Positions 18,351-27,500 of a DNA stretch of 64,000 nt are shown here, piece after piece. Source of the stretch: Thermoanaerobacter ethanolicus JW 200. Lineage in GTDB: Bacteria; Bacillota; Thermoanaerobacteria; Thermoanaerobacterales; Thermoanaerobacteraceae. Numbering within the stretch: the stretch's first letter is position 1; each line of letters opens with the position of its first letter. A program made the translations under genes and the position numbers. The stretch is from contig NZ_CP033580.1 of assembly GCF_003722315.1 (NCBI RefSeq), forward strand, positions 1,859,001-1,923,000. Reading direction: 5' to 3'. Below the pieces are notes generated by a model that ran no database searches, had not been told where the DNA came from, and saw only the letters and a list, made by a program, of their open reading frames with translations.

Positions 18351-19067
18351 TTAATTGTTATCTACAATTACTTCCGATACTTTAGTTATTTTATAACCTT
18401 TTTCTTTAAGTTGTTTTATTATCTGTGGCAATGCTTCCACAGTATTTTGAGTAGGGTGCATTAACACAATAGCACCGTTGTGATATTTAGTCATAACTCT
18501 ATCTACAATTGTTTGAGGACTTGGATTATTCCAATCTATGGTGTCCAAACTCCATAGAATAACTTTATATCCTAATTGTTCTGCTACTTTTACTACTTCA
18601 TCATTGAAATCACCATACGGTGGTGCAAAAAGGGTAGGTTTTGTTCCTGTAATTTTTTCTAAAATTTCACCGCTTTTTTTAATATCTTCTTCATATTGTT
18701 GCCGACTTAAATTTGTATATTTTACATGTGTGTATCCATGACTTCCGATTTCATGGCCTTTTTGATAAATATCTTTTACAACATCAGGATTTTTTTCTGC
18801 CCATTTTCCTTCAAAAAAAAATGTAATATGGATATTGTTATCTTTAAAAATATCTAACATTTTTGGTATGTACTCATCTCCCCATGCGACGTTGCAAGCA
18901 AAGGCAATCTTTTTTTCCTTTGTATCTCCTTTATAAATAGGTTCATTGCTGTTAAAAACAGAAACGCTGCGTGTAATTATGTAAATTAAAAAGATGAGCA
19001 GTAATATTGCTAAGGAAAAAATAATCCAAAAGCTTTTTTTAGGATATTTTATATAAAATATTTTCAT
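18351..19067 (-). CDS. Polysaccharide deacetylase, PdaB/YlxY type
   Basis: A 238-residue protein with one N-terminal membrane anchor (about 13-33) and an extracytoplasmic NodB deacetylase domain. The histidine pair HEIGSHGYTHV, the APPYG motif and the late VLMHPT are present. The usual TFDDG motif reads FACNVAWGDEY, the variant form of the YlxY group, so enzyme activity is uncertain. In Bacillus ylxY lies between pnp and mlpA, as here; the related PdaB is a sporulation protein. ATG 19067 follows GGGTGGTG; a frame extending to 19109 lacks a site. It lies behind the pnp terminator, so it may have its own promoter, which I could not find. Confidence 0.82.
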   Translation of the reverse strand: MKIFYIKYPKKSFWIIFSLAILLLIFLIYIITRSVSVFNSNEPIYKGDTKEKKIAFACNVAWGDEYIPKMLDIFKDNNIHITFFFEGKWAEKNPDVVKDIYQKGHEIGSHGYTHVKYTNLSRQQYEEDIKKSGEILEKITGTKPTLFAPPYGDFNDEVVKVAEQLGYKVILWSLDTIDWNNPSPQTIVDRVMTKYHNGAIVLMHPTQNTVEALPQIIKQLKEKGYKITKVSEVIVDNN

Positions 19068-19143
19068 TATAACACCACCCGTTGATATTCTCACTTTAAT
19101 TTTATTCAAACAGGCGGCGAATATATTACTAAAAAATAAAAAA

Positions 19144-19166
19144 CATAAACCGTGGGTCGGTTTATG
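19144..19166 (-). terminator. Terminator after pnp
   Basis: A 9-bp stem (19144-19152 with 19158-19166), a five-base loop, then TTTTATTTTTTA on the minus strand. It begins three bases after the pnp stop. Confidence 0.85.
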
Positions 19167-19169
19167 CCT

Positions 19170-21272
19170 TTAGTTTCTTTCTTCTTCCTCTTCATCAGGC
19201 AATGCGTCTTTTCTTGAAAGGCTTATTCTTCCGAGTTTGTCTATATCTGTGACTTTTACCAATATGTCATCGCCAACTTTTACTACATCTTCTACTTTTT
19301 GTACCCGTTTTTTTGATAGCTTAGAGATGTGGACAAGTCCTTCTTTACCAGGAGCAATTTCTACAAAAGCTCCAAAGGGTGTTATTCTAAGCACTTTTCC
19401 TAAATAAATTTCTCCTACTGCTATATCTTTTGTTATAGCCTCAATCATTTGCTTAGCTCTTTCGCCAGATCTCAAATCAGAAGCAGTAATGTATAACCTG
19501 CCATCTTCTTCAATATCAATTTTTACTCCCGTTTCTGCAATAATTTTACTTATGGTTTTGCCACCAGGTCCGATTATTTCTCTAATTTTTTCAGGGTCAA
19601 CTACCATCCTTATAACACGAGGTGCGTATACTGATAACTGTTTTCTCGGTTCTTTTATAACTTCTAACATTTTGTTGAGAATGTATAGTCTGCCCCTTCG
19701 GGCCTTTTCTAAAGCCATTTTCAAAATTTCTTTGTCAATTCCAGGAATTTTTATATCCATTTGTATCGCTGTGATTCCTTTTTCTGTGCCTGCTACTTTG
19801 AAGTCCATATCCCCTAAAAAGTCTTCAATTCCTTGTATATCAGTGAGTACAGAAACTACATCTCCTTCTTTGATAAGCCCCATAGCAACTCCTGCAACTG
19901 GAGCTTTTATTGGAACTCCTGCATCCATTAAAGCTAAAGTACTGCCACAAACACTAGCTTGAGAAGTAGAACCATTGGAACTTAAAACTTCTGACACTAA
20001 TCTTATAGTATAGGGAAATTCCTCTTCAGAAGGAATCACCGGTTCTAAAGCCCTTTCTGCTAAAGCTCCATGACCAATTTCCCTTCTACCAGGACCTCTT
20101 AGAGGCCTTACTTCTCCAACACTGTAGGGTGGAAAATTGTAATGATGCATATATCTTTTTGCTTCTTCATCTCCTATGCCATCTAAAATCTGAATATCTC
20201 CTAATGCACCTAATGTTGCTACTGTAAGCACTTGAGTTTGTCCTCTTGTGAAAATCGCAGAACCGTGAGTTCTGGGTAGCACTCCTACTTCGCACCATAT
20301 TGGTCTTATGTCGTCAAGGCCCCTGCCATCTACTCTTATTCTTTCCTCTGTTATCATTTTTCGCATTTGTTCTTTCATTATATTGTAAAGTACTTCATCT
20401 ATATCAGCAAGATTATCAGGATATTCTTCTTTAAAGTGCTCTAAAACTTCTTGTTCAACTTTATCTAAGTTGTCGTTTCTCTCTTTCTTTTCTGCTGTTC
20501 TTAACGCATTGTATATTTTTTCTGTTGCATAGGCTCTTACTTTTTCTTCTAGGTCTTTGTCTATTTCATGTAAAATTACTTCGCTTTTCGGAACACCTAC
20601 TTCTTTAACTATTCCTTCTATAAACTCTACAATCTGTTTGATATATTCGTGAGCATACATTATAGCATCTAGCATAGTTTCTTCAGGAATCTCTTTTGCC
20701 CCTGCTTCCACCATTACAATAGCATCTTTCGTTCCTGAAACCACTAAATGCATTAAGCTTTTTTCTCTTTGCTCATGGTTAGGATTAATTATAAATTGCC
20801 CATCGACTAATCCTACTGCTACCGCTCCTGTAGGACCATTAAAAGGAATATCAGAAATTGAAAGAGCAACAGACGAACCAATCATTGCGACTATTTCTGG
20901 TTGTACGTCAGGGTCAACAGATAAAACTGTAGCTATAACTTGTACATCATTTCTATAACCATGGGGAAATAAAGGCCTAATTGGTCTGTCAATTAACCGA
21001 GCAGAGAGAATTGCCTTTTCACTAGGTTTCCCTTCTCTTTTTATGAAACCACCAGGAATTTTACCGACAGAGTACAATCTTTCTTCGTACTCAACAGTTA
21101 AAGGAAAAAAGTCAATTCCTTCTCGGGGTTCTTTGGAAGCACAGGCAGTAACTAGAACGACAGTGTCTCCGTATTTTACCCAAGCTGCTCCATTTGCTTG
21201 TTGAGCTACTTTTCCTATCTGGACTAACAACTTTCTCCCGGCTAGTTCCATTTCAAAAGTTCGTTCTTCCAT
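19170..21272 (-). CDS. pnp: Polyribonucleotide nucleotidyltransferase
   Basis: A 3'-to-5' phosphorolytic exoribonuclease of the RNA degradosome. The 700 residues comprise two RNase PH domains ([27 protein letters not shown] near 56-82, and the second with the catalytic [19 protein letters not shown]), a helical linker, a KH domain ([15 protein letters not shown]) and a C-terminal S1 domain ([24 protein letters not shown]). The ATG follows AGGAGGATAAC. It comes 51 bases after rpsO, which ends in a long hairpin; rpsO-pnp is an ancient pair, and pnp is probably transcribed by readthrough of it. Confidence 0.98.
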   Translation of the reverse strand: MEERTFEMELAGRKLLVQIGKVAQQANGAAWVKYGDTVVLVTACASKEPREGIDFFPLTVEYEERLYSVGKIPGGFIKREGKPSEKAILSARLIDRPIRPLFPHGYRNDVQVIATVLSVDPDVQPEIVAMIGSSVALSISDIPFNGPTGAVAVGLVDGQFIINPNHEQREKSLMHLVVSGTKDAIVMVEAGAKEIPEETMLDAIMYAHEYIKQIVEFIEGIVKEVGVPKSEVILHEIDKDLEEKVRAYATEKIYNALRTAEKKERNDNLDKVEQEVLEHFKEEYPDNLADIDEVLYNIMKEQMRKMITEERIRVDGRGLDDIRPIWCEVGVLPRTHGSAIFTRGQTQVLTVATLGALGDIQILDGIGDEEAKRYMHHYNFPPYSVGEVRPLRGPGRREIGHGALAERALEPVIPSEEEFPYTIRLVSEVLSSNGSTSQASVCGSTLALMDAGVPIKAPVAGVAMGLIKEGDVVSVLTDIQGIEDFLGDMDFKVAGTEKGITAIQMDIKIPGIDKEILKMALEKARRGRLYILNKMLEVIKEPRKQLSVYAPRVIRMVVDPEKIREIIGPGGKTISKIIAETGVKIDIEEDGRLYITASDLRSGERAKQMIEAITKDIAVGEIYLGKVLRITPFGAFVEIAPGKEGLVHISKLSKKRVQKVEDVVKVGDDILVKVTDIDKLGRISLSRKDALPDEEEEERN

Positions 21273-21300
21273 GTTATCCTCCTTTCGTAAAATTTTATAG

Positions 21301-21330
21301 AAAATAGAGCGAGGTATCTCGCTCTATTTT
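21301..21330 (-). terminator. Hairpin at the end of rpsO
   Basis: A perfect 13-bp stem (21301-21313 with 21318-21330) with a four-base loop includes the rpsO stop codon. The stem ends in TATTTT and no long U-run follows, so it is likely a partial terminator or RNase processing site before pnp. Confidence 0.7.
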
Positions 21331-21590
21331 CTTAAATCTAATTTTTCGATAATGGCACGATACCTCTCCATATCTGTTTTCATTAAATAATTTAACAGTG
21401 CCCTTCTTTGCCCAACCATTTTAAGAAGACCTCTTCTTGAATGATGGTCTTTTTTATGAACTTGCAAATGAGCATTTAAGTTATTTATTCTCTCAGTTAA
21501 AAGGGCAATTTGAACTTCTGGAGAACCTGTGTCAGTATCGTGGAGCTTGAACTTATTGATTATTTCTGCCTTTTTTTCTTTGTCCAGCAC
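21324..21590 (-). CDS. rpsO: Ribosomal protein S15
   Basis: A primary 16S-rRNA binding protein of the small subunit that bridges to the large subunit. With GTG 21590 as start it has 88 residues and begins [27 protein letters not shown], as in other S15 proteins. The site GGAGGTG lies six bases before this GTG; an upstream ATG (21605) falls inside the site and is rejected. Conserved [29 protein letters not shown] follows. It has its own promoter inside ribF and a structured leader that may bind S15 itself. pnp follows. Confidence 0.98.
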   Translation of the reverse strand: MLDKEKKAEIINKFKLHDTDTGSPEVQIALLTERINNLNAHLQVHKKDHHSRRGLLKMVGQRRALLNYLMKTDMERYRAIIEKLDLRK

Positions 21591-21618
21591 TTTTTTCACC
21601 TCCATCTTTTAGAATACG

Positions 21619-21665
21619 CCTTATGCATAGAATACCGCCGGAGATACGGGTATCAAAGCATAAGG
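21619..21665 (-). promoter_or_regulatory. Structured leader of rpsO (candidate S15 autoregulatory element)
   Basis: An 8-bp closing stem (21619-21626 with 21658-21665) surrounds a small hairpin, GATA/TATC with a CCCG loop (21643-21654), and a CCGGCGG strand. It starts about eight bases after the predicted transcription start and ends just before the ribosome site. Its size and position suit a ribosomal-protein leader; a match to a known S15 leader class is inference. Confidence 0.55.
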
Positions 21666-21677
21666 TAAATCGCTATT

Positions 21678-22628
21678 TTATTTTATCACATAATGTTTCT
21701 GTTGTAAAATATTTTTAAAGTTTTTAGCATAATTAATATCTTTAAAAACTTGTTCTTTTAAGGCTTCTAAATTTTGAAATTTAATTTCATCTCTTATTCT
21801 TGTTATAAATTCAACTTCTAAATATTTATCATATAAATTTTCATTGTAATCTAAAATGTAAGATTCGACAGAAATGCTTTTGCCACCAAAAGTAGGCTTC
21901 GAGCCAACATTTGTGACAGCTATATAAAATTTGTCTTCTATTTTTACTCGCGTCACATATACTCCTGCTTTTGGCAAAACCAAATCTTCTGATATTTGTA
22001 GATTAGCAGTAGGAAAACCTAATTTTCGCCCAATTTCTTGTCCATGAATCACTTTTCCTTGCAAGGGAAAAAAACGTCCTAATAAACTATTTGCCTCTTC
22101 AACTTTACCTGATTTTATTAATTCCCTGATATAGCTGCTGCTTACTACAATACCCTCCCTTATAACTGGTGGGACAACATAAACTTTATATGAATATACT
22201 TTGGAATATTTTTTTAATGTATCTACATTCCCTAAAGCTTTGTAGCCAAATCTATAATTATGTCCCACCACTGCTATTTTAATGTTTAATAGCTCTACTA
22301 AAATTTTTTTTATAAATTCTTCAGCAGTTAATTTAGAAAAACTTTCAGTAAAGTCAAAAAATATTCCGTAATCAAGGTTAAATTGCTTTAAAATTTCTAC
22401 CTTTTTTTGATAAGTAGTTATAAGCTCTGGTTGCTTGTCAGGGGTTAAAATTTTTGAAGTATGCTGTTTAAAAGTGAAAACAGCGCTCGCTAAGTTATTC
22501 TCTTTAGAAAGAGCTATTGCTTGCTTAATTAATTCCTGGTGACCTATATGAACTCCATCAAAATTGCCTAAAGCTATTACTTTGGCCTCTTTGTATTTTG
22601 ATGCATTGCTTTCATAAACAATCTGCAA
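21678..22628 (-). CDS. ribF: Bifunctional riboflavin kinase / FAD synthetase
   Basis: This enzyme phosphorylates riboflavin to FMN and then adenylates it to FAD. The N-terminal half is a nucleotidyltransferase with GNFDGVHIGH (about 22-31) and SSSYIRELI; the C-terminal half is the flavokinase domain with GRKLGFPTANL and the NVGSKPTFGG loop. The 316-residue length is usual. Translation starts at TTG 22628 behind GAGGGGGAA. The order truB-ribF-rpsO is shared with Bacillus. The rpsO promoter lies within its 3' end. Confidence 0.96.
   Translation of the reverse strand: MQIVYESNASKYKEAKVIALGNFDGVHIGHQELIKQAIALSKENNLASAVFTFKQHTSKILTPDKQPELITTYQKKVEILKQFNLDYGIFFDFTESFSKLTAEEFIKKILVELLNIKIAVVGHNYRFGYKALGNVDTLKKYSKVYSYKVYVVPPVIREGIVVSSSYIRELIKSGKVEEANSLLGRFFPLQGKVIHGQEIGRKLGFPTANLQISEDLVLPKAGVYVTRVKIEDKFYIAVTNVGSKPTFGGKSISVESYILDYNENLYDKYLEVEFITRIRDEIKFQNLEALKEQVFKDINYAKNFKNILQQKHYVIK
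21680..21708 (-). promoter_or_regulatory. Sigma-A promoter of rpsO
   Basis: TTTACA (21708-21703), a 17-base spacer and TAAAAT (21685-21680) on the minus strand. It lies over the last codons of ribF. Confidence 0.75.
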
Positions 22629-22643
22629 ATTATCATTTCCCCC

Positions 22644-23495
22644 TCAAAGAAGTCTTTTTGGACGGATTTTATTTCGCTCTAAAATCCCAATGCCGAGAAA
22701 TTTACCATTATTATCATATAACTTCAAAAGTGAAGTTTCAATAGGATATCTATTTTGAATAAATTGGCCTTTTAAAATTTTTTCAGCTTCCATTTTGTTT
22801 AATTGTACAGAAGGTAATTCAATAAACTTATCTATTGGCTGCAATAATACTTTCTTTTCCCTTATTTCTTCAAGAGTATAAGCATCTTCTATTTTAAAAG
22901 CACCAACCTCTGTTCTTATCAACATAGACATATATCCCGGCATGTTTAATTTTTCGCATATATCTCTTACTAAAGCTCTCACATAGGTGCCTTTAGAACA
23001 TTTCACATCTATTAATACCCGATAAGGTGGTTCATATTCAACTAATTCAATATCATATATGGTAACCTCAATAGGTGGAATATCAATTGTCTTTCCTTCT
23101 CTTGCATATTCGTATAACTTTTTTCCTTTTATTTTCTTTGCAGAATACATTGGAGGAATTTGTTTTATTTTCCCTTTAAATTCATTTAAGACTTGCCTTA
23201 ATTCTTCTTCCCTCAGAATCCTTACAGGTCCGCCTTTTACAATTTTGCCGCTTTTATCCAAAGTGTCTGTAGTAAAGCCAAAAGTTATTTCAAATCTATA
23301 TCTTTTATCCTGCTCAAGAAGATAAGAGACAAATTTAGTGGCATTCCCTACACAAACAGGCAGTATTCCTGCTGCATCTGGGTCTAAAGTTCCTGTATGC
23401 CCTACTTTTCGTATATTATAGATTTTCCTAATAAAATCTACAACATCGTGAGAAGTCATACCAGGGGGTTTTAAAATATTGAGCATTCCCTCCAA
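22644..23495 (-). CDS. truB: tRNA pseudouridine-55 synthase
   Basis: This enzyme makes the pseudouridine in the T-loop of tRNAs. The 283 residues start with NILKPPGMTSHDVV and carry the catalytic aspartate D38 in GHTGTLDPDAAG, then YSAKKIKGKKLYEYAREG and a C-terminal PUA-like tail. The start is TTG 23495, six bases after GAGGGA; an ATG three codons on lies directly against a second site and is the alternative. It is three bases from nrnA and 15 from ribF, so it is inside the nusA-infB operon. Confidence 0.96.
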   Translation of the reverse strand: MEGMLNILKPPGMTSHDVVDFIRKIYNIRKVGHTGTLDPDAAGILPVCVGNATKFVSYLLEQDKRYRFEITFGFTTDTLDKSGKIVKGGPVRILREEELRQVLNEFKGKIKQIPPMYSAKKIKGKKLYEYAREGKTIDIPPIEVTIYDIELVEYEPPYRVLIDVKCSKGTYVRALVRDICEKLNMPGYMSMLIRTEVGAFKIEDAYTLEEIREKKVLLQPIDKFIELPSVQLNKMEAEKILKGQFIQNRYPIETSLLKLYDNNGKFLGIGILERNKIRPKRLL

Positions 23496-23498
23496 TTT

Positions 23499-24452
23499 TT
23501 ATCCCTCTAATTCTTTGAATATTGCCTGTAAAATTTTTTCTTTGGCTTCTCCAATATTTCCTTTGATGCTACATCCAGCAGCTCTTACATGGCCTCCACC
23601 GTCAAAAATATTTGCAATTTTATTTACATCTATTTTTTCTTTTGACCTTAAACTAATTTTTATCTCTCCTTCTTTTTCAACTAAAAGTACCGCTACTTCT
23701 ACTCCTTCAATATTTCTAGCATAAGTGATAATATTTTCTATATGTGAAAGGTTTGTGTTTGTTTCTTGGAAGTCTTTTTTTAAAATTTCCATATAAGCAA
23801 CTCTTCCATCTTTATATAATGTAAGGCTATTTAAGGCTCTTCCTAAAAGTTTTGCTTTGTTGAATTTGAGAGTATTAAAAACTTTATCTCCTATTTCTTT
23901 AAATTTAGCGCCATTGTTTATTAAGTCTCCAGCTATTTGATGAGTTATAGAAGTAGTTGATTCGTACATAAATCCACCACTATCTGTCAAAATCGCTGTA
24001 TAGAAACTTGTAGCTATTTCTTCATCAAATTCTACTCCTAACAATTTAACAATTTGATAGGCTATTTCTGCTGTCGCTGCTGCGTTAGTATCTACATAAT
24101 TCAATTTGGCATACAAAGTATTTGAAATGTGATGGTCAATATTAATAGTTACAGCAGAAGTTTTTAAAAGTTCTTTGGTACTGCCCAATCTTTCTTCATC
24201 AGCACAGTCAAAAATCAAAACCACGTCTGCCTCTTTATAAAATGGTCTTGATATTTTCTCTACATTAGGAACAAAGTAGTACATTTCAGGGATTTCGTCA
24301 TCTATGAATACATCTACTTCTTTTCCCATTTTTTTTAATACTTTATACATTCCTGTAACAGTGCCTATAGCATCTCCATCGGGTGCAATGTGAGATACTA
24401 CAATTACACTTTTAGCATCTTTTATGTGATTTATTGCATCAATTAATATCAA
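23499..24452 (-). CDS. nrnA: DHH/DHHA1 oligoribonuclease and pAp phosphatase
   Basis: NrnA breaks down very short RNAs and dephosphorylates 3'-phosphoadenosine 5'-phosphate. The DHH domain has HIAPDGDAIG (21-30), IFDCAD and NIDHHISN; the DHHA1 domain ends with VNKIANIFDGGGHVRAAGC, the usual GGGH motif. The length is 317 residues, about normal. It starts with TTG 24452, overlapping the rbfA stop by four bases. The rbfA-nrnA-truB order is common in Clostridia and adds an RNA-recycling enzyme to the translation operon. Confidence 0.93.
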   Translation of the reverse strand: MILIDAINHIKDAKSVIVVSHIAPDGDAIGTVTGMYKVLKKMGKEVDVFIDDEIPEMYYFVPNVEKISRPFYKEADVVLIFDCADEERLGSTKELLKTSAVTINIDHHISNTLYAKLNYVDTNAAATAEIAYQIVKLLGVEFDEEIATSFYTAILTDSGGFMYESTTSITHQIAGDLINNGAKFKEIGDKVFNTLKFNKAKLLGRALNSLTLYKDGRVAYMEILKKDFQETNTNLSHIENIITYARNIEGVEVAVLLVEKEGEIKISLRSKEKIDVNKIANIFDGGGHVRAAGCSIKGNIGEAKEKILQAIFKELEG

Positions 24453-24808
24453 TTACCATCACCCTCTTGCTTGTTTAGTTCTTTTAATATTTCAGAAATG
24501 TGAGCTCCGTATTCTATTGATCGATCCAATTCAAAGATAATTTCAGGAGTATATCTCATTTTTATTCTTCTTCCAATTTCGTGTCTGATGTAGCCAGCTG
24601 CACTTTTTAGCCCTTCAAAAGTTTCTTGTTTATCTTCTTCACTTCCATAAATACTTACATAAACTTTAGCATATCTCAAATCTTTAGTAACTTCTATGTC
24701 AGTTATACTAACCATTGCTTTAATTCTTGGGTCTTTAATTTCTTCTAAAATCATTTTACTTATTTCTCTTTTCATTTCTTCTGAAAGTCGACTATTCCTG
24801 GACTGCAT
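24449..24808 (-). CDS. rbfA: Ribosome-binding factor A
   Basis: A small KH-fold protein that helps mature the 5' end of 16S rRNA and supports growth in the cold. It is 119 residues with the typical R-x3-I-x6-KDPRI region (EMKREISKMILEEIKDPRI), the TDIEVTKDLRYAKVYVS core and YTPEIIFELDRSIEYG at the end. I choose ATG 24808 because AAAGGA lies eight bases upstream; the first ATG (24817) touches that site. It follows infB by a few bases. Confidence 0.94.
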   Translation of the reverse strand: MQSRNSRLSEEMKREISKMILEEIKDPRIKAMVSITDIEVTKDLRYAKVYVSIYGSEEDKQETFEGLKSAAGYIRHEIGRRIKMRYTPEIIFELDRSIEYGAHISEILKELNKQEGDGN

Positions 24809-24821
24809 TATACTCATCCTT

Positions 24822-26900
24822 TCAACGAGGAATTTCTTCCATTTGGTAAGCTTCTATTATATCCCCCTCTTTAATGTCATTGAACCTATCTATACCTATA
24901 CCACATTCAAATCCTTGTTGTACTTCTCTTACGTCGTCTTTAAACCTCTTTAAAGAAGCAATTTTACCTTCATAAACTACAATACCATCCCTTACTACAC
25001 GTATATCAGAATTCCTTAAAATCTTACCACTTAACACATAGCATCCAGCTACATTTCCTACACCAGGTACTCTGAAAACAGCTCTAACTTCTGCTCTTCC
25101 TAGCTCTACTTCTTTATATTTTGGCTCCAACAGACCTTTCATAGCAGCTTTGATATCTTCAATAGCCTCATATATAATTCGATAAAGCTTTATATCTACC
25201 TTTTCTTTTTCTGCGAGATTTTTAGCGTTAGTCTCTGGTCTTACATTGAAACCTATTATTATGGCATTAGAAGCTGATGCAAGCATAACATCCGTTTCAG
25301 TTATTGCGCCTACTGCTCCGTGTATTACCTTTATTCTAACTTCTTCGTTGCTTAAGTCTTCAATGGATTTTTTTAGTGCTTCTACTGAACCTTGAACATC
25401 CGCTTTTATGATAATATTTAACTCTTTTACACTACCTTCCTGTATTTGACTAAATAAGTCCTCTAATGAAACTTTTTGCTTGCGTTTAAGTTCCATTTCT
25501 TTTTGAAGTTCTTTACGTCTTTCTGCTAATTCTCTTGCTTTTTTCTCGTCCTCTACTACTATGAGCTTATCTCCGGCTTCTGGTACTTCAGAAAAGCCCA
25601 AAACCTCCACTGGCATAGAAGGTCCTGCTTTTTTAATTCTTCTGCCTCTATCGTCAAACATTGCCCTTACTTTTCCATAAACAGTACCTGCTAAAATAGC
25701 ATCTCCTATTTGCAAAGTTCCATTTTGCACAATGACAGTTGCAACAGGACCCTTTCCTTTTTCTAACTTTGCTTCTATTATAGTGCCTCTTGCTGGCTTA
25801 TTTGGATTAGCTTTTAAATCTTCCATTTCAGCAACCAGCAAAATCATTTCTAAAAGATTATCTATACCTATATTTTTCTTAGCAGAAACAGGTACACAAA
25901 TTGTATTTCCTCCCCATTCTTCTGGCACTAAACCTAACTCACTTAGCTCTGTCTTTACCCTATCTGGATTTGCAGTCGGCAAATCTATTTTGTTTATGGC
26001 TACAATCATAGGTACATTGGCGGCTTTCACGTGGTTTATTGCTTCTACTGTTTGAGGCATAACACCGTCATCTGCGGCTACTACTAGCACGACAATATCT
26101 GTGATGCTGGCTCCCCTTGCTCTCATAGCAGTAAAAGCTTCGTGGCCGGGTGTATCTAAAAAGACAATTTTTTTATCATTTATCTCAACTACAGAAGCTC
26201 CTATGTGCTGTGTAATTCCTCCCATTTCCTTCATAGTGACATTTGTATTTCTGATGGCATCCAATAAAGAAGTTTTACCGTGGTCCACATGTCCCATTAC
26301 AGTGACAATAGGAGGACGAGGTTGCAAATCTTTTTCATCATCGGGCGTTTCTTCTAATAACATTTCTAATTCATCTTTTACTTCCTCTTTATCTACTAAA
26401 AATCCATATTCTTCAGCAATTTTAGCTGCATTTTCAAAGTCAATTTGTTGATTTACTGTAACCATTATTCCTTTTGCAATTAACTTTTTAATTATCTCTG
26501 TAGGATTAACTTTCATTTTTTCTGCTAATTCTTTTACAGTCAAAAACTCAGGAATAGTGATTATTTTAATTTCGTCCTCTTCTTTTTCTTCTGTTAAAAC
26601 CGCTTTTTTGTTATTCTTCTTATTTTTTTTGCTACCTTTTTTAAAGCTCTTTTTATAAACTCTTTCTTCTCCTATGTCCTCTAAATTGTCCTCAAATATA
26701 TCTTCTTCCTCTTTTTGATTGACTTCTTCTATTTGTTGTGGTTTGTCTCTTAATAAATCCAGTATCAGCTCTACTTCTTCATCTTCCAATGTGCTCATAT
26801 GATTTTTAACTTTTATATCCAAATCGTTTAATTTGGATATAAGGTCCTTACTAGATAAATTTAATTCTTTTGCTAATTCATAAACTCTTGTTTTAGACAT
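24822..26900 (-). CDS. infB: Translation initiation factor IF-2
   Basis: The GTPase that brings initiator fMet-tRNA to the 30S subunit and helps join the subunits. An N-terminal IF2_N helix-turn domain ([21 protein letters not shown]) and a short lysine- and glutamate-rich linker lead to a second IF2_N domain, then the G domain with [15 protein letters not shown] near residue 202, DTPGHEAF and NKIDLP, and domains II-IV. The 692 residues are short for IF-2 because the linker is small. ATG 26900 is preceded by GGAGGTGAATAAT; an upstream ATG at 26936 lies inside ylxQ. The ylxQ stop is one base away. Confidence 0.98.
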   Translation of the reverse strand: MSKTRVYELAKELNLSSKDLISKLNDLDIKVKNHMSTLEDEEVELILDLLRDKPQQIEEVNQKEEEDIFEDNLEDIGEERVYKKSFKKGSKKNKKNNKKAVLTEEKEEDEIKIITIPEFLTVKELAEKMKVNPTEIIKKLIAKGIMVTVNQQIDFENAAKIAEEYGFLVDKEEVKDELEMLLEETPDDEKDLQPRPPIVTVMGHVDHGKTSLLDAIRNTNVTMKEMGGITQHIGASVVEINDKKIVFLDTPGHEAFTAMRARGASITDIVVLVVAADDGVMPQTVEAINHVKAANVPMIVAINKIDLPTANPDRVKTELSELGLVPEEWGGNTICVPVSAKKNIGIDNLLEMILLVAEMEDLKANPNKPARGTIIEAKLEKGKGPVATVIVQNGTLQIGDAILAGTVYGKVRAMFDDRGRRIKKAGPSMPVEVLGFSEVPEAGDKLIVVEDEKKARELAERRKELQKEMELKRKQKVSLEDLFSQIQEGSVKELNIIIKADVQGSVEALKKSIEDLSNEEVRIKVIHGAVGAITETDVMLASASNAIIIGFNVRPETNAKNLAEKEKVDIKLYRIIYEAIEDIKAAMKGLLEPKYKEVELGRAEVRAVFRVPGVGNVAGCYVLSGKILRNSDIRVVRDGIVVYEGKIASLKRFKDDVREVQQGFECGIGIDRFNDIKEGDIIEAYQMEEIPR

Positions 26901-26901
26901 A

Positions 26902-27225
26902 TTATTCACCTCCATAATTTTCCTCCTTTGCAGCATCTAATAATACATTTGCTAATCCTTCATCTGTAATACCAATTACCCCGACCATTTCTCTTCCTAT
27001 AGCTTTTGCCAATAACTCTTTTGTGGAATATACAATGTAGGGGACTTTATTTCGTTCACACATTGTAGCAAACTTTTTAAAAGTATTCTTTGACACGTCG
27101 GTAGCCAATACAACTAAAAAAACTTTCTTAAGTTTAAGGTATTTATCCACACTATAATTACCAGAGACAAGTTTACCCGCTTTTTTACTTATTCCGAGCA
27201 TAGAATGAAATCTGTCATTCTTCAT
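26902..27225 (-). CDS. ylxQ: L7Ae-family K-turn RNA-binding protein YlxQ
   Basis: A 107-residue L7Ae/L30e-fold protein, related to YbxF and bacterial L7Ae-like proteins that bind kink-turn RNA. The fold signature is seen in [37 protein letters not shown] and [30 protein letters not shown]. Its exact RNA partner is unknown. Its ATG overlaps the end of ylxR by 11 bases, and infB follows directly; this nusA-ylxR-ylxQ-infB order is the same in Bacillus. Confidence 0.9.
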   Translation of the reverse strand: MKNDRFHSMLGISKKAGKLVSGNYSVDKYLKLKKVFLVVLATDVSKNTFKKFATMCERNKVPYIVYSTKELLAKAIGREMVGVIGITDEGLANVLLDAAKEENYGGE

Positions 27226-27487
27226 CCTCTATCTCCCTCTTTAATTGTTCGTAAATTTCATCAGAGATCGGTACTTCTAACGCTTTTTCTAACCTTTTGT
27301 TTTTAAAAGCTTTTTCAAGACAATTTATATCTTTGCAAATATAACAACCTCTTCCCGGCACTTTACCTGTTAAATCCACCTGTACAACTGAATCTTTCGC
27401 TCGTCTTACAATGCGTATTAATTCCTTTTTTGGTTTCATCTGCTGACAGCCTAAGCACATTCTCATTGGAACCTTTTTGGTCTTCAT
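27215..27487 (-). CDS. ylxR: YlxR family RNA-binding protein (DUF448)
   Basis: A 90-residue YlxR protein. The N-terminal RMCLGCQQMKPKKELIRIVR and the GRGCYICKDINCLEKAFK segment are family hallmarks, with two CxxC-like cysteine pairs. The structure known for the family suggests RNA binding, and work in Bacillus reported an effect on RNase P and metabolic genes; the role here is not certain. It has a GAGGTG site and lies 14 bases after nusA. Confidence 0.92.
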   Translation of the reverse strand: MKTKKVPMRMCLGCQQMKPKKELIRIVRRAKDSVVQVDLTGKVPGRGCYICKDINCLEKAFKNKRLEKALEVPISDEIYEQLKREIEDEE

Positions 27488-27500
27488 CTTTTCACCTCAC

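Noticed and set aside
19489-19962. 157-residue plus-strand frame
   Set aside because: It overlaps pnp on the opposite strand and shows no recognisable motif.
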